From the NCBI RefSeq assembly GCF_003367705.1, contig NZ_CP031425.1, positions 1,984,001 to 2,048,000 of the forward strand: a stretch of DNA of 64,000 nucleotides. Reading direction: 5' to 3'. A program made the position numbers and the translations under genes. Source of the stretch: Microbacterium foliorum (GTDB taxonomy: Bacteria; Actinomycetota; Actinomycetes; Actinomycetales; Microbacteriaceae). Below are positions 8,441-17,359 of this stretch, piece after piece (within the stretch, counting starts at the first letter, position 1; each line of letters opens with the position of its first letter). Below the pieces are notes generated by a model. That model was not told the DNA's origin. It saw only the letters and a program-made list of their open reading frames with translations, and ran no database searches.

Positions 8441-9061
8441 CTACGACTGCTCGTCGATGGCGCGGACGACCCGCGCGGGTGAGCCGACGGCGATGACGCC
8501 GCCCGGGATGTCCTTGGTGACGACGGATCCGGCACCGATGACGGAGTCGTCGCCGATGCTCACCCCGGGAAGGACGGTGACGTTGGCGCCCAGCCAGACG
8601 TTCCTGCCGATGACGACGGGTGAGGGGATGAGGTCGCCTCGCCGGCTGGGCTGCATGCCGTGCTGAAGAGTGGCGATGACGGCATTGTGGCCGATGAGGC
8701 TGTCGTCGCCGATCGAGATGCCGCCCTGGTCTTGGAATCGGCAGCCGGAGTTGATGAAGATGCGTCTGCCGAGCGTGATGTTCTTGCCGAAGTCGGCCGT
8801 GAACGGCGGGAAGAGCGTCACCGTCTCGTCGACGTGCGCGCCGATCAGCTCTGCGAGGAGCTCTCGGACACGGGCGGGCGGGTGATAGCCGCTGTTCAGC
8901 TCACCGGCGATGCGCAGGGCTTCCTGGCTGGTCTCATGCATGACCGCGTGTCCCGGCGAATTGCCGGTGATGGTCTCCCCCGCGTTCAGGGCGGCGAGCA
9001 GGTCGGTGAGAGTCATGGGGGTCTCCACGGTCGAGGGAACGGCGTGATCGGGGGCGGTCAT
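8441..9061 (-). CDS. Sugar O-acetyltransferase, hexapeptide-repeat (LacA/Maa-like)
   Basis: A 206-residue left-handed beta-helix acetyltransferase. The N-terminal ~80 residues form the Maa domain seen in maltose and galactoside acetyltransferases. Hexapeptide repeats follow (GRRIFINSGCRFQDQGGISI, IGDDSLIGHNAV), with the characteristic VIGRNVWLGANVTVLPGVSI and GAGSVVTKDIPGG. It transfers acetyl from acetyl-CoA to a sugar hydroxyl; the family acts on maltose, glucose or galactosides. The ATG at 9061 overlaps the stop of the upstream regulator gene by four bases (ATGA), which suggests translational coupling. An internal ATG at 9016, with TGGAGA before it, is an alternative start. Substrate not determinable. 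Confidence 0.82.
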   Translation of the reverse strand: MTAPDHAVPSTVETPMTLTDLLAALNAGETITGNSPGHAVMHETSQEALRIAGELNSGYHPPARVRELLAELIGAHVDETVTLFPPFTADFGKNITLGRRIFINSGCRFQDQGGISIGDDSLIGHNAVIATLQHGMQPSRRGDLIPSPVVIGRNVWLGANVTVLPGVSIGDDSVIGAGSVVTKDIPGGVIAVGSPARVVRAIDEQS

Positions 9062-9936
9062 TCGGGCGGCCTCACGGATGCGGGAGCCGTGGCCGACCAA
9101 CTCGCGAGCAGCTGGAGTCGTTCTGCCGAGGGTGATCCCGGCTCGGCGGTGTAGATGAGCAGGCTGAGGCCGTCATCGGCGGTGACCGTGAGCTCTTCAT
9201 ACACGAGGGTGAGGTCGCCGACGGCCGGGTGGCAGAAGCGCTTCGTGCCGGTCCCGTGCGTCCTCACGTCGTGCGCCGACCAGAGCCGGGCGAACGTGTC
9301 GCTCCGGGTGGTGAGCTCACCGACCAGATCCTGGAGGATGCGGTCGTGCGGGTGCCGTCCGGCTTCGACGCGCATGATGCCGACGCACATCCGGGCGAAG
9401 AGGTCCCAGTCGGGGTAGAAGTCGCGCGATGCGGGGTCGAGGAACTGGAAGCGCGCCAGATTCGGTGTCCTCCCACCCGCGCCGATCACGGGTGCGTAGA
9501 ACGCTGCGCCGAGCGAATTCGTGGCGACGAGGTTCTGGTGGCGGTCGCGGACGAACGCGGGTCCGCCGGTGATCGCGTCGAGGGTGTGCTGCAACGCCGG
9601 GCGGGCGGGCTGCTGCGTCGTGGCACGCCGTCGAGGGCGGCCCGACGTCGGGATGCCGTCGGCCGCGCGGGCGAGGTCGAGCAGGTGCATCCGCTCCGTC
9701 TCGTCGAGAAGCAGAGCCCGGGCGAGTGACTCGAGCACGGCGGACGATGCGCCGGCGATGTCCCCGCGTTCGAGCTTGGCGTAGTAGTCGACGCTCACGT
9801 CGGCGAGCATCGCGACCTCGGATCGGCGGAGACCTGCGACGCGTCGATTCGTTCCGGCGACCATCCCGACATCGGCGGGTGAGAGCCGCGCGCGTCGCGT
9901 CATGAGGAACTCGCGCACCTCGGCTCTGTTGTCCAT
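9058..9936 (-). CDS. XRE-family regulator with MmyB-like ligand-binding domain
   Basis: A 292-residue regulator. Residues ~10-70 are an XRE helix-turn-helix (GLRRSEVAMLADVSVDYYAK and LERGDIAGAS, the characteristic start of this family). The remainder is an MmyB-like ligand-binding domain that in relatives binds fatty-acid-like molecules (ARFQFLDPASRDFYPDWD, SAHDVRTHGTGTKRFCHP). The ATG at 9936 follows a TACGGT hexamer by 7 bases without a ribosome site; a longer reading frame to 10077 runs into the divergent gene and is rejected. It heads a two-gene unit with the acetyltransferase at 8441-9061, which it probably controls together with itself. Confidence 0.8.
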   Translation of the reverse strand: MDNRAEVREFLMTRRARLSPADVGMVAGTNRRVAGLRRSEVAMLADVSVDYYAKLERGDIAGASSAVLESLARALLLDETERMHLLDLARAADGIPTSGRPRRRATTQQPARPALQHTLDAITGGPAFVRDRHQNLVATNSLGAAFYAPVIGAGGRTPNLARFQFLDPASRDFYPDWDLFARMCVGIMRVEAGRHPHDRILQDLVGELTTRSDTFARLWSAHDVRTHGTGTKRFCHPAVGDLTLVYEELTVTADDGLSLLIYTAEPGSPSAERLQLLASWSATAPASVRPPE

Positions 9937-9943
9937 GCGCTCC

Positions 9944-9956
9944 ACCGTACGACGGT
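9944..9956 (-). promoter_or_regulatory. Leaderless -10 and small palindrome before the XRE/MmyB gene
   Basis: Minus-strand TACGGT (9949-9944) lies 7 bases before the ATG at 9936. It is embedded in ACCGT-ACG-ACGGT (9944-9956), a perfect 5-base inverted repeat overlapping the -10. Autoregulation is plausible but not shown. Confidence 0.45.
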
Positions 9957-10044
9957 CCGAGCGTAGGAGGGAGGCACCGTCAGTACACCTCTCGCCGAGG
10001 ACTCCCTGCGCGCCCATGGACGAGGACCGAGCGGCGCGCCTCGG

Positions 10045-10050
10045 TAGGGT
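10045..10050 (+). promoter_or_regulatory. Leaderless -10 element of the two-component operon
   Basis: TAGGGT followed by 6 bases (GGTCGC) and the ATG at 10057, with no ribosome site. Confidence 0.5.
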
Positions 10051-10056
10051 GGTCGC

Positions 10057-10239
10057 ATGACTGCATGGAGCCGCCACCTGCTGGGAGTCGCCCTGGTTCT
10101 CGGGATCGCCGGGCTGCTGTTCGCGGAGCGGCTTCCGCTGTGGTGGAGCCCTGCGTCAGTGGTCTTCATGGTGATCGCAGCCGGCGTGTTCTTGGCGTGC
10201 ACCGTTCGCGACCACCGACGAACGCGCTCGCGCGGGTGA
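10057..10239 (+). CDS. Small two-helix membrane protein ahead of a sensor kinase
   Basis: A 60-residue protein with two hydrophobic stretches (HLLGVALVLGIAGLLF and SPASVVFMVIAAGVFLACTV) and a basic tail (RDHRRTRSRG). No family is recognised. It is probably real: a TANNNT hexamer sits 6 bases before its ATG, and its stop overlaps the GTG start of the histidine kinase (GTGA at 10236-10239), which implies coupled translation. It may be an accessory membrane subunit of the kinase, or a leader gene whose translation sets kinase expression. Confidence 0.6.
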   Translation: MTAWSRHLLGVALVLGIAGLLFAERLPLWWSPASVVFMVIAAGVFLACTVRDHRRTRSRG

Positions 10240-11354
10240 ACGAGAGTGAGGATCGCGATCCCGAGACTCGGTCGCGGTGGCTGACGCCCCTGATCTTCGG
10301 ACTCGCGGTGTTCCTGGGACTCTGGGTGACCGTCGCGCCGGACGCCGCGAGTGGACGCTGGGTTCAGATCGCCTGCGGCGTGATCGCCGTCAGCGGCGTG
10401 ATGGTCGCATCGCGACTGCCGATCCTCGCGGTGGTCGTCACCGCATCGGCGACCTCTTTCGCGTGGCTGACCGGAGTGACTGCCGATCCGTTCGTGTTGA
10501 CGGGATTCGCGGTGTTCAGGCTGGCCGAGATGCGCGGAGGACGCAGGTTTCCGTGGTGGATGTTCACCGGTGCGTTCGTCGTGGTGGTCGCGTCCGCGAT
10601 CTTCTCCGTCGAAGACACCGAAGGTCGCGCTCGGGGCATGCTGCTGACTGCGCTCGTGCTGTCCGTCGCGTGGGTACTGGGCGTGCGGACTCGAGAGGTC
10701 CGGCGCGAAGCCGCAGCCCGGTCGCGCGCGGAGGAGCGACTTCGTCTGGCACGCGACGTGCACGACGTGCTGTCCCACTCCCTGGGTACGATCGGCGTGC
10801 GTGCGGGTGTCGCCGCCCACGTCACCACCCTCGACGCCGACGGACTGCGCGAGACGCTGCGCGGTATCGAGAACGATGCGCGGTCCTCGCTGTCCGAGTT
10901 GAGCACCCTCCTGAGGCGGGAGCGGTCGGACCTCGAAGCGGATGCCGTGCTGTCGAGTCCCCTCTCCTCCGCGCTTGCGGGCATTGCTCGTACGGCTGAG
11001 AAAACCGGTCTGTCCGTGCACCTCGACGTGGGAGATGACATCGATGCGCTCCCGGCCGATGTGCGGACGACACTGCTCCGGATCGTTCAGGAGGCGGTGA
11101 CGAACGTCGTCCGCCATGCCTCGGCGTCCTGTGTGGCTGTGGGGCTCCGCGTCTCCTCCGACGCAGTGACGATCGACGTCGCGGATGACGGCCGGGGCGC
11201 ACGGGGCGAGATCAGTCCCGGGAACGGCTTGACCGGTGTGCGTGAGAGAGCCGTGCTGCTGGGTGGCAGGGCGGATTTCACCTCCTCGACCTCCGGATTC
11301 ACGGTGTCCGCGACGGTGCCCCTGCGAAGAGGCTCGGCGGGAGTCCGCGGATGA
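10236..11354 (+). CDS. Sensor histidine kinase, NarL/LiaS class (HisKA_3)
   Basis: A 372-residue membrane kinase with a GTG start inside the previous gene's stop. Residues ~15-150 hold about five membrane helices without a large extracellular domain. The dimerisation motif LARDVHDVLSHSLG carries the phospho-acceptor H176. The C-terminal ATPase has VQEAVTNVVRHASA (N box) and DVADDGRGARGE plus GNGLTGVRERA (G boxes). The compact intramembrane sensor resembles kinases that monitor envelope stress or peptide antibiotics. It overlaps the response-regulator start by ATGA and sits upstream of an ABC exporter, a common arrangement in which the two-component system controls the exporter. Confidence 0.88.
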   Translation: MNESEDRDPETRSRWLTPLIFGLAVFLGLWVTVAPDAASGRWVQIACGVIAVSGVMVASRLPILAVVVTASATSFAWLTGVTADPFVLTGFAVFRLAEMRGGRRFPWWMFTGAFVVVVASAIFSVEDTEGRARGMLLTALVLSVAWVLGVRTREVRREAAARSRAEERLRLARDVHDVLSHSLGTIGVRAGVAAHVTTLDADGLRETLRGIENDARSSLSELSTLLRRERSDLEADAVLSSPLSSALAGIARTAEKTGLSVHLDVGDDIDALPADVRTTLLRIVQEAVTNVVRHASASCVAVGLRVSSDAVTIDVADDGRGARGEISPGNGLTGVRERAVLLGGRADFTSSTSGFTVSATVPLRRGSAGVRG

Positions 11355-11998
11355 CGCCGATCAGGGTGCTGATAGCCGATGATGAGCCGTCGATCCGTTC
11401 TTCGCTTCGGATGCTGATCGACGACGACACCGACATGGAGGTCGTCGGCGAGTCCGCCGACGGTGAGGCCGCGGTCGAGAGCACCGCGCGTCTGCGCCCC
11501 GATGTCGTGCTGATGGACGTGCAGATGCCGCGGATGACGGGGCTGGAAGCCACCCGCATCATGGTCGCGGACGCGCGCGGACCGCGGGTGATCGTGCTCA
11601 CGATGTTCGACCTCGACGAGTACGTGTACGAGGCGCTGCGTGCCGGCGCGTCGGGTTTCCTGTTGAAGAACAGTCCTCCCGGCGAGGTGCTGCGCGCGAT
11701 CCGCGTCGCGCATGAGGGCAACGCGCTGCTCGCCCCGGAAGTGACGAAGCGCGTGATCGGACGCTTCGCTCCTCTGCGCGAGGACCGTCGCCTCGAGCAC
11801 CTCACAGCGCGGGAACGCGAGACGCTCACGCTCATCGGGCGAGGCAGATCGAATGCGGAGATCGCGGCCGAACTGTTCGTCACCGTGACGACGGTGCGCA
11901 CGTACGTGAGCCGCATCCTCACGAAGCTCCAGACCCGCGACCGTGCGGGGCTCGTCGTGATCGCCTACGAGAACGGCTTGGTGACTCCCGCATCCTGA
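11351..11998 (+). CDS. Response regulator, NarL/LuxR family
   Basis: A 215-residue regulator. The receiver has acidic residues D10 and D11, phospho-acceptor D56 (VVLMDVQMPRMTG) and a conserved lysine in FLLKNSPPGE. The C-terminal LuxR helix-turn-helix reads LTARERETLTLIGRGRSNAE and then IAAELFVTVTTVRTYVSRIL. It is the partner of the preceding kinase (4-base overlap). The ABC exporter genes start 82 bases downstream on the same strand and are the likeliest targets. Confidence 0.9.
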   Translation: MTPIRVLIADDEPSIRSSLRMLIDDDTDMEVVGESADGEAAVESTARLRPDVVLMDVQMPRMTGLEATRIMVADARGPRVIVLTMFDLDEYVYEALRAGASGFLLKNSPPGEVLRAIRVAHEGNALLAPEVTKRVIGRFAPLREDRRLEHLTARERETLTLIGRGRSNAEIAAELFVTVTTVRTYVSRILTKLQTRDRAGLVVIAYENGLVTPAS

Positions 11999-12079
11999 TG
12001 ATGTCATCGGCGCCCCACGCCTCCGATTGTCGACTCCTGCAGACTGACATCCTCGCCCGGACGCGGTGGGCTGGAGGAC

Positions 12080-12817
12080 ATGATCGACATCAGCCATCTG
12101 GTCAAACGTCACGGCTCGCACACTGCCGTCGACGACGTGAGCTTCACCGCCCTCCCGGGGCGCGTCACCGGGTTCCTCGGTCCCAACGGCGCAGGAAAGA
12201 GCTCGACGCTGCGCATCCTCCTCGGGCTGGATCGCGCGACCAGCGGGACGGCGCTGATCGGCGGGAGCGCCTATCGGTCGCTGGAGCGTCCGCTGTGGAG
12301 AGTCGGTGCGATGCTCGACGGCCCCGGTGCGCACAAGGGACGCACCGCCAGGGCGCATCTGCGGTGGGTGGCGCAGTCGAATGCGATTCCCCCACGGCGG
12401 GTGGACGAGGTGCTGGAGCTCACCGGCCTGAGTCATGCGGCGAAGACGCGGATCGGCAGGTTCTCGCTCGGCATGGGACAACGTCTCGGCATCGCCGCCG
12501 CGCTTCTCGGCGACCCCGACGTGCTGGTGCTCGACGAGCCGACGAACGGGCTCGATCCCGACGGCATCCGGTGGATCAGACGCTTCTTGCGCTCGCTCGC
12601 CGACGACGGCAGGACGGTGCTCGTCTCCAGCCACCTGATGAGCGAGATGCAGGACACAGCCGACGACTTCGTGGTCATCGCACGGGGCCGGGTGCTCGCG
12701 GCGGGCACCGCCGCTGAGGTGACCGGCATCCATGACACCGTGGAGGACGCGTTCTTCGCACTCACAGACGAGCACACGGAGCACCGGGCCGCGGGCGAGG
12801 AAGGGGCCTCGGCATGA
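12080..12817 (+). CDS. ABC-2 type exporter, ATP-binding subunit
   Basis: A 245-residue ATPase of the BcrA/NatA-like class. Walker A is GPNGAGKSS, the signature is FSLGMGQ and Walker B is VLVLDEPTNGLDPDG, with the switch histidine in VSSHLMSE. It has its own ribosome site, GGAGGA at 12072-12077. It is followed by two permease genes that overlap or nearly abut it, so one ATPase dimer probably drives a heteromeric transporter. Relatives export peptide antibiotics, lipids or sodium; the substrate here is not determinable. Confidence 0.9.
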   Translation: MIDISHLVKRHGSHTAVDDVSFTALPGRVTGFLGPNGAGKSSTLRILLGLDRATSGTALIGGSAYRSLERPLWRVGAMLDGPGAHKGRTARAHLRWVAQSNAIPPRRVDEVLELTGLSHAAKTRIGRFSLGMGQRLGIAAALLGDPDVLVLDEPTNGLDPDGIRWIRRFLRSLADDGRTVLVSSHLMSEMQDTADDFVVIARGRVLAAGTAAEVTGIHDTVEDAFFALTDEHTEHRAAGEEGASA

Positions 12818-13590
12818 GCGGTCTCCTGCGAAGCGCGCTTCCTCTCGCGCGTTCGGAGTCCATGAAGCTCTTCACCGCTCGCGCCACCGGCTCGCTCGCG
12901 GCCGTGGCGATTCTCGGCACGTGGCCGATGGCATGGACCAACGCCGCATCCGCCGTGGGCGTGCCCCCTGACGACCCACGGCTGTTCTCCTCCGAACCGG
13001 TCCCCCTCGAGTACCAGGGTTTCGAGATGGCCGGCATCGGATACGTCCTCGTCGTCGCCCTCGCCGCGGTGTGGGCCGGAAGCGAATACGGTGGCGGCAC
13101 ACAGATCCGCACGACTCTGCTGTCCACCCCGCAACGACTGCGTGTGTTCCTGATGAAGGCGCTGCTGCTCGCGCTCACCGTCGCGGTGATCGCGTTCCTC
13201 ACGATGTGGGGCACGCTGGTGATCACCCACGCGGCGAGCTACACGGGCATCGATCCCTGGGCGTTGAATCCTGCGATCTGGGCGCACCTCGGCGGCGTCA
13301 CGATCGCATGGACGCTCACCGCCCTGATCGCGTTCGCCATCGGCGTGCTCGGACGCACGGCCATCCTGCCGCTCATCCTCGTCGTGCCGCTCGTGATCGG
13401 CATCGGCGACTTCCTCGCCGGCTTATGGGGCGGCGCGAAGTATCTCCCGACTGCGGCGGGGGCGGCCCTCTTCTCCGATCCCGCCTCCGGCATCTATCTC
13501 GACCCGCTCGCCGGCGGCCTCATCCACACGGCATGGGCAGTGGTTCTGCTCACCGCGGCAGCGGTCGCCTTCGTCCGCCGAGACCTGTGA
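12814..13590 (+). CDS. ABC-2 type exporter, permease subunit 1
   Basis: A 258-residue protein with about six hydrophobic helices, starting in an ATGA overlap with the ATPase gene. The pattern VWAGSEYGGGTQIRTTLLST is characteristic of ABC-2 permeases of the bacitracin/lantibiotic-immunity type. Its length and layout match the next gene, and the two look like duplicated subunits forming a heterodimeric channel. No substrate motif is visible. Confidence 0.85.
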   Translation: MSGLLRSALPLARSESMKLFTARATGSLAAVAILGTWPMAWTNAASAVGVPPDDPRLFSSEPVPLEYQGFEMAGIGYVLVVALAAVWAGSEYGGGTQIRTTLLSTPQRLRVFLMKALLLALTVAVIAFLTMWGTLVITHAASYTGIDPWALNPAIWAHLGGVTIAWTLTALIAFAIGVLGRTAILPLILVVPLVIGIGDFLAGLWGGAKYLPTAAGAALFSDPASGIYLDPLAGGLIHTAWAVVLLTAAAVAFVRRDL

Positions 13591-13597
13591 GGCATCG

Positions 13598-14341
13598 ATG
13601 ATCCGCTCCCTCCGCGCCGAGTGGACGAAGGCGCTCACCCTGCGCAGTGTTCAGGGAACCCTCGCCGCCGCGCTCCTCGTGCCACCTGCTCTGGCTCTCG
13701 CCTCCGGTCTCGCGTTCGACGGCGCGACGGCCGCGGCGCGCTCGTTCCCCGTCGAGTCGCACGGATTCGAGACTGCCGGATTCGGGCAACCGCTGATCAT
13801 CCTGCTGGCCGCGCTCATCGCCGGATCCGAGTACGCCGATGGACAGCTCCGAACCACCTTGACCGCCACGCCCCGGCGGGGCCGCGTGATCGCCGCGAAG
13901 GTCACCGTGATCGCGACGACGACAGTGCTCATCGGCATCCTCGCCACGAGCGCGGCTGTGCTCCTCGCACACGCGGCACTCGGTGAACAGGGGCTCTCGA
14001 TCAGCGAGTTCTCTGCGGGAATGGGATGGAACGTGGTCGGCGTCGCCGTGAACTACACGCTGATCGGCGTGATCTCCGCAGCGATCACCCTCCTCGCCCG
14101 CACGTCGGTCGTGGCGCTCGTCGTACTCGTGCCCGTGGTGCTCGGGCTCTCCCTCTCCCTGCTGGGAGTGCTCCCCTGGGTCAGGTTCCTCCCGGATCTC
14201 GCGGGAATCCAGCTCCTGACGGGCTATCCAGGAATCGGACTCCTCGATCCGCTGCCCGGTGGACTCGTGATGGCGACCTGGACGCTGCTGCTCGCGGTCG
14301 CATCCTGGCTCGTCTTCCGCACCCGCGACACCGATGGGTGA
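13598..14341 (+). CDS. ABC-2 type exporter, permease subunit 2
   Basis: A 247-residue membrane protein with about six helices, 7 bases after the previous gene. It shares the signature AGSEYADGQLRTTLTATPRR with its neighbour, so the two arose by duplication. It is the last gene of the kinase-regulator-exporter module; tRNA-Val follows on the opposite strand. Probably assembles with the 12080 ATPase and the 12814 permease. Confidence 0.85.
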   Translation: MIRSLRAEWTKALTLRSVQGTLAAALLVPPALALASGLAFDGATAAARSFPVESHGFETAGFGQPLIILLAALIAGSEYADGQLRTTLTATPRRGRVIAAKVTVIATTTVLIGILATSAAVLLAHAALGEQGLSISEFSAGMGWNVVGVAVNYTLIGVISAAITLLARTSVVALVVLVPVVLGLSLSLLGVLPWVRFLPDLAGIQLLTGYPGIGLLDPLPGGLVMATWTLLLAVASWLVFRTRDTDG

Positions 14342-14377
14342 GGTCGGCGGACCCAGCAGATCCCTGTGACTTCTCGG

Positions 14378-14450
14378 TGGGCCCTGCCGGGATCGAACCG
14401 ACGACATCCACGGTGTAAACGTGGCGCTCTACCAGCTGAGCTAAAGGCCC
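14378..14450 (-). tRNA. tRNA-Val (anticodon UAC)
   Basis: Reading the minus strand, the 73-base cloverleaf has acceptor GGGCCTT pairing with AGGGCCC (G-U pair at position 6), D arm GCTC-AGCTGGTA-GAGC, anticodon loop TTTACAC with anticodon TAC, and T arm GTCGG-TTCGATC-CCGGC. Discriminator A; CCA is not encoded. Confidence 0.97.
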
Positions 14451-14504
14451 TGGTGACTCCATCCTACAGACGACCCGATGCGCACCGATGTCGTGGAACA
14501 GGGC

Positions 14505-14510
14505 TAGGCT
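14505..14510 (+). promoter_or_regulatory. Possible -10 of aceE
   Basis: TAGGCT lies about 90 bases before the aceE start, the only good TANNNT hexamer in the gap after tRNA-Val. No matching -35 is seen, so this is tentative. Confidence 0.3.
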
Positions 14511-14602
14511 GAGGGCGGCACGCGTTGTGCACAGCCGACAAGGCTGCCCGCGTCGCTTCCCGTTTCATTGGCATGACCTGCCAGCTTGACGAAAGGCTCC
14601 CC

Positions 14603-17329
14603 GTGACTGTGCACGACCAGGATCCCTACTCCCAGGACTCCCTCGACAGCGATCCGGAAGAGACGGGTGAGTGGCAGCAGTCGCTCGACGAGCTCGTCGA
14701 CGCGAAGGGCCACGGTCGTGGCCGCGAGATCATGCTGAGCCTGTTGAAGCGCTCGAAGGAGCTGCACCTGGGCGTGCCGATGGTCCCGACCACCGACTAC
14801 ATCAACACCATCGCCCCCGAGAACGAGCCCGAGTTCCCCGGCGACGAAGAGATCGAGCGTCGGTACCGTGCGTGGATCCGCTGGAACGCGGCGATCACGG
14901 TGCACCGCGCGCAGCGTCCGGGAATCGGCGTCGGCGGGCACATCTCGACCTACGCGTCGTCTGCGGCCCTGTACGAGGTCGGCTTCAACCACTTCTTCAA
15001 GGGTGCCGACAACGCCGGCGGCGCCGACCAGATCTTCATCCAGGGGCACGCCTCCCCCGGCACCTACGCCCGCTCCTTCCTCGAAGGACGCCTGAGCGAA
15101 GACCAGCTCGACGGATTCCGTCAGGAGAAGTCGCACGCGCCGCACGGCATCCCCTCGTACCCGCACCCGCGTCTGATGCAGGACTACTGGCAGTTCCCGA
15201 CCGTCTCGATGGGACTCGGTCCGATCAACGCCATCTACCAGGCGATGTCGAACAAGTACCTCGAGAACCGCGGTATCAAAGACACGTCGCAGTCGCACGT
15301 CTGGGCCTTCCTCGGCGACGGCGAGATGGACGAGGTCGAGAGCCGCGGGCAGCTCCAGGTGGCCGCCAACGAGGGACTCGACAACCTCACCTTCGTCGTC
15401 AACTGCAACCTGCAGCGCCTCGACGGACCCGTGCGCGGAAACGGCAAGATCGTGCAGGAGCTCGAGTCGTTCTTCCGCGGTGCGGGATGGAACGTCATCA
15501 AGGTCGTCTGGGGCCGCGAGTGGGACGACCTGCTCGCCCGCGACACCGAGGGCGCGCTGCTCAACCTGATGAACGTCACCCCCGACGGCGACTACCAGAC
15601 CTACAAGGCCGAGTCCGGCGCCTACGTGCGCGAGCACTTCTTCGGCCGCGACGAGCGCGCCGCCGCCCTCGTGAAGGACTACTCCGACGACGACATCTGG
15701 AACCTCAAGCGCGGCGGTCACGACTACCGCAAGGTCTACGCCGCGTTCAAGGCTGCGACCGAGCACAAGGGCAAGCCCACCGTCATCCTCGCGAAGACCG
15801 TCAAGGGCTACGGCCTCGGTCCGCAGTTCGAGGGCCGCAACGCGACCCACCAGATGAAGAAGATGACGCTGGACAACCTCAAGACGTTCCGCGACGCCAT
15901 GCACATCCCGATCACGGACGCGCAGCTCGAAGAGAACCCGTACCTTCCCCCGTACTACAACCCCGGGCCGCAGGACGAGACGATCCAGTACATGCTCGAG
16001 CGCCGTCAGGCTCTCGGCGGCTTCCTGCCGGAGCGCCGCTCGACGCACGTGGGTCTCGAGCTGCCGGGCGACGCGGCGTACGCGCTTCCCAAGAAGGGCT
16101 CCGGCACACAGGAGATCGCCACCACCATGGCGTTCGTCCGCCTGCTGAAGGATCTGCTCCGCTCGAAGGACTTCGGCCACCGCATCGTGCCGATCATCCC
16201 GGACGAGGCTCGTACGTTCGGTATGGACGCGTACTTCCCGACGGCCAAGATCTACAACCCGAACGGCCAGCACTACACCTCGGTCGACCGTGAGCTGCTC
16301 CTGGCCTACAAGGAGAGCCCGCAGGGCCAGATCATGCACGTCGGCATCAACGAGGCGGGCGCCCTGGCGGCGTTCACCGCGACCGGAACGTCGTACGCCA
16401 CGCACGGCGAGCCGCTGATCCCGGTCTATCTCTTCTACTCGATGTTCGGATTCCAGCGCACGGGCGACGCTCAGTGGGCCGCAGGCGACCAGATGGCCCG
16501 CGGGTTCATCATGGGGGCCACAGCGGGCCGCACGACTCTCACGGGTGAAGGTCTGCAGCACGCCGACGGTCACTCGCACCTGCTGGCGTCGACCAACCCC
16601 GCGACGGTCTCGTACGACCCCGCCTACGGCTACGAGATCGCCCACATCATGCGCTCCGGTCTCGAGCGCATGTACGGCGGCGAGCACGAAGACCCGAACG
16701 TCATGTACTACATCACGCTCTACAACGAGCCGATCGTCATGCCTGCCGAGCCGGAGGGTGTCGACGTCGACGGCATCGTGCGCGGCATCCACCGCATCTC
16801 CGTCGGCGAGGGCGAGGGTCCTCGGGCCCAGCTGTTCGCCTCGGGCGTCGGACTCCCCTGGGCCCTCGAGGCGCAGGAGCTGCTGAAGAACGACTGGGGC
16901 GTGATCGCCGACGTCTGGTCGGTCACCTCGTGGACCGAGCTGCGCCGCGACGGCCTCGCCGCCGACGAGCACAACTTCCTGCACCCCGAGGAAGAGCCGC
17001 GCACGGCCTACCTCACGCAGAAGCTGCAGGGCGCCGAGGGTCCGGTCGTCGCGGTGAGCGACTTCATGCATGCCGTGCAGGACCAGATCCGGCCGTGGGT
17101 GCCCCAGCGTTTCGCGACGTTGGGCGCAGACGGCTTCGGCTTCTCGGACACGCGCGCCGCGGCCCGACGCTTCTTCAAGATCGACGGACCGTCGATCGTG
17201 GTCCGCACGCTGCAGTCGCTCGCCGAAGACGGCGTCGTCGATCGTTCGCTCGCGGCGCAGGCGATCCAGAAGTACAGCCTGCACGACGTCAACGCGGGCA
17301 CCAGCGGCAACGCGGGTGGCGAGAGCTGA
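14603..17329 (+). CDS. aceE: Pyruvate dehydrogenase E1 component, homodimeric type
   Basis: Thiamine-diphosphate-dependent decarboxylation of pyruvate and acetyl transfer to the lipoyl group of E2 in the cytoplasmic pyruvate dehydrogenase complex. The 908-residue length matches the actinobacterial and enterobacterial single-chain E1. The diphosphate motif runs from [10 protein letters not shown] to [16 protein letters not shown]. The GTG at 14603 is chosen because GAAAGG at 14591-14596 is correctly spaced; in-frame ATGs at 14525 and 14573 have no ribosome site. It stands directly before fasR and the fab genes, as in mycobacteria (Rv2241-Rv2242-fabD), linking acetyl-CoA supply to fatty-acid synthesis. 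E2 and E3 are not in the window. Confidence 0.96.
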   Translation: MTVHDQDPYSQDSLDSDPEETGEWQQSLDELVDAKGHGRGREIMLSLLKRSKELHLGVPMVPTTDYINTIAPENEPEFPGDEEIERRYRAWIRWNAAITVHRAQRPGIGVGGHISTYASSAALYEVGFNHFFKGADNAGGADQIFIQGHASPGTYARSFLEGRLSEDQLDGFRQEKSHAPHGIPSYPHPRLMQDYWQFPTVSMGLGPINAIYQAMSNKYLENRGIKDTSQSHVWAFLGDGEMDEVESRGQLQVAANEGLDNLTFVVNCNLQRLDGPVRGNGKIVQELESFFRGAGWNVIKVVWGREWDDLLARDTEGALLNLMNVTPDGDYQTYKAESGAYVREHFFGRDERAAALVKDYSDDDIWNLKRGGHDYRKVYAAFKAATEHKGKPTVILAKTVKGYGLGPQFEGRNATHQMKKMTLDNLKTFRDAMHIPITDAQLEENPYLPPYYNPGPQDETIQYMLERRQALGGFLPERRSTHVGLELPGDAAYALPKKGSGTQEIATTMAFVRLLKDLLRSKDFGHRIVPIIPDEARTFGMDAYFPTAKIYNPNGQHYTSVDRELLLAYKESPQGQIMHVGINEAGALAAFTATGTSYATHGEPLIPVYLFYSMFGFQRTGDAQWAAGDQMARGFIMGATAGRTTLTGEGLQHADGHSHLLASTNPATVSYDPAYGYEIAHIMRSGLERMYGGEHEDPNVMYYITLYNEPIVMPAEPEGVDVDGIVRGIHRISVGEGEGPRAQLFASGVGLPWALEAQELLKNDWGVIADVWSVTSWTELRRDGLAADEHNFLHPEEEPRTAYLTQKLQGAEGPVVAVSDFMHAVQDQIRPWVPQRFATLGADGFGFSDTRAAARRFFKIDGPSIVVRTLQSLAEDGVVDRSLAAQAIQKYSLHDVNAGTSGNAGGES

Positions 17330-17359
17330 CCATCAGTGACAGGATCCTCTTCGCGCGGT

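Noticed and set aside
14504..17284. Long minus-strand open frame opposite aceE (926 codons)
   Set aside because: Antisense artefact of GC-rich codons; the plus strand encodes a full-length, motif-complete pyruvate dehydrogenase E1.
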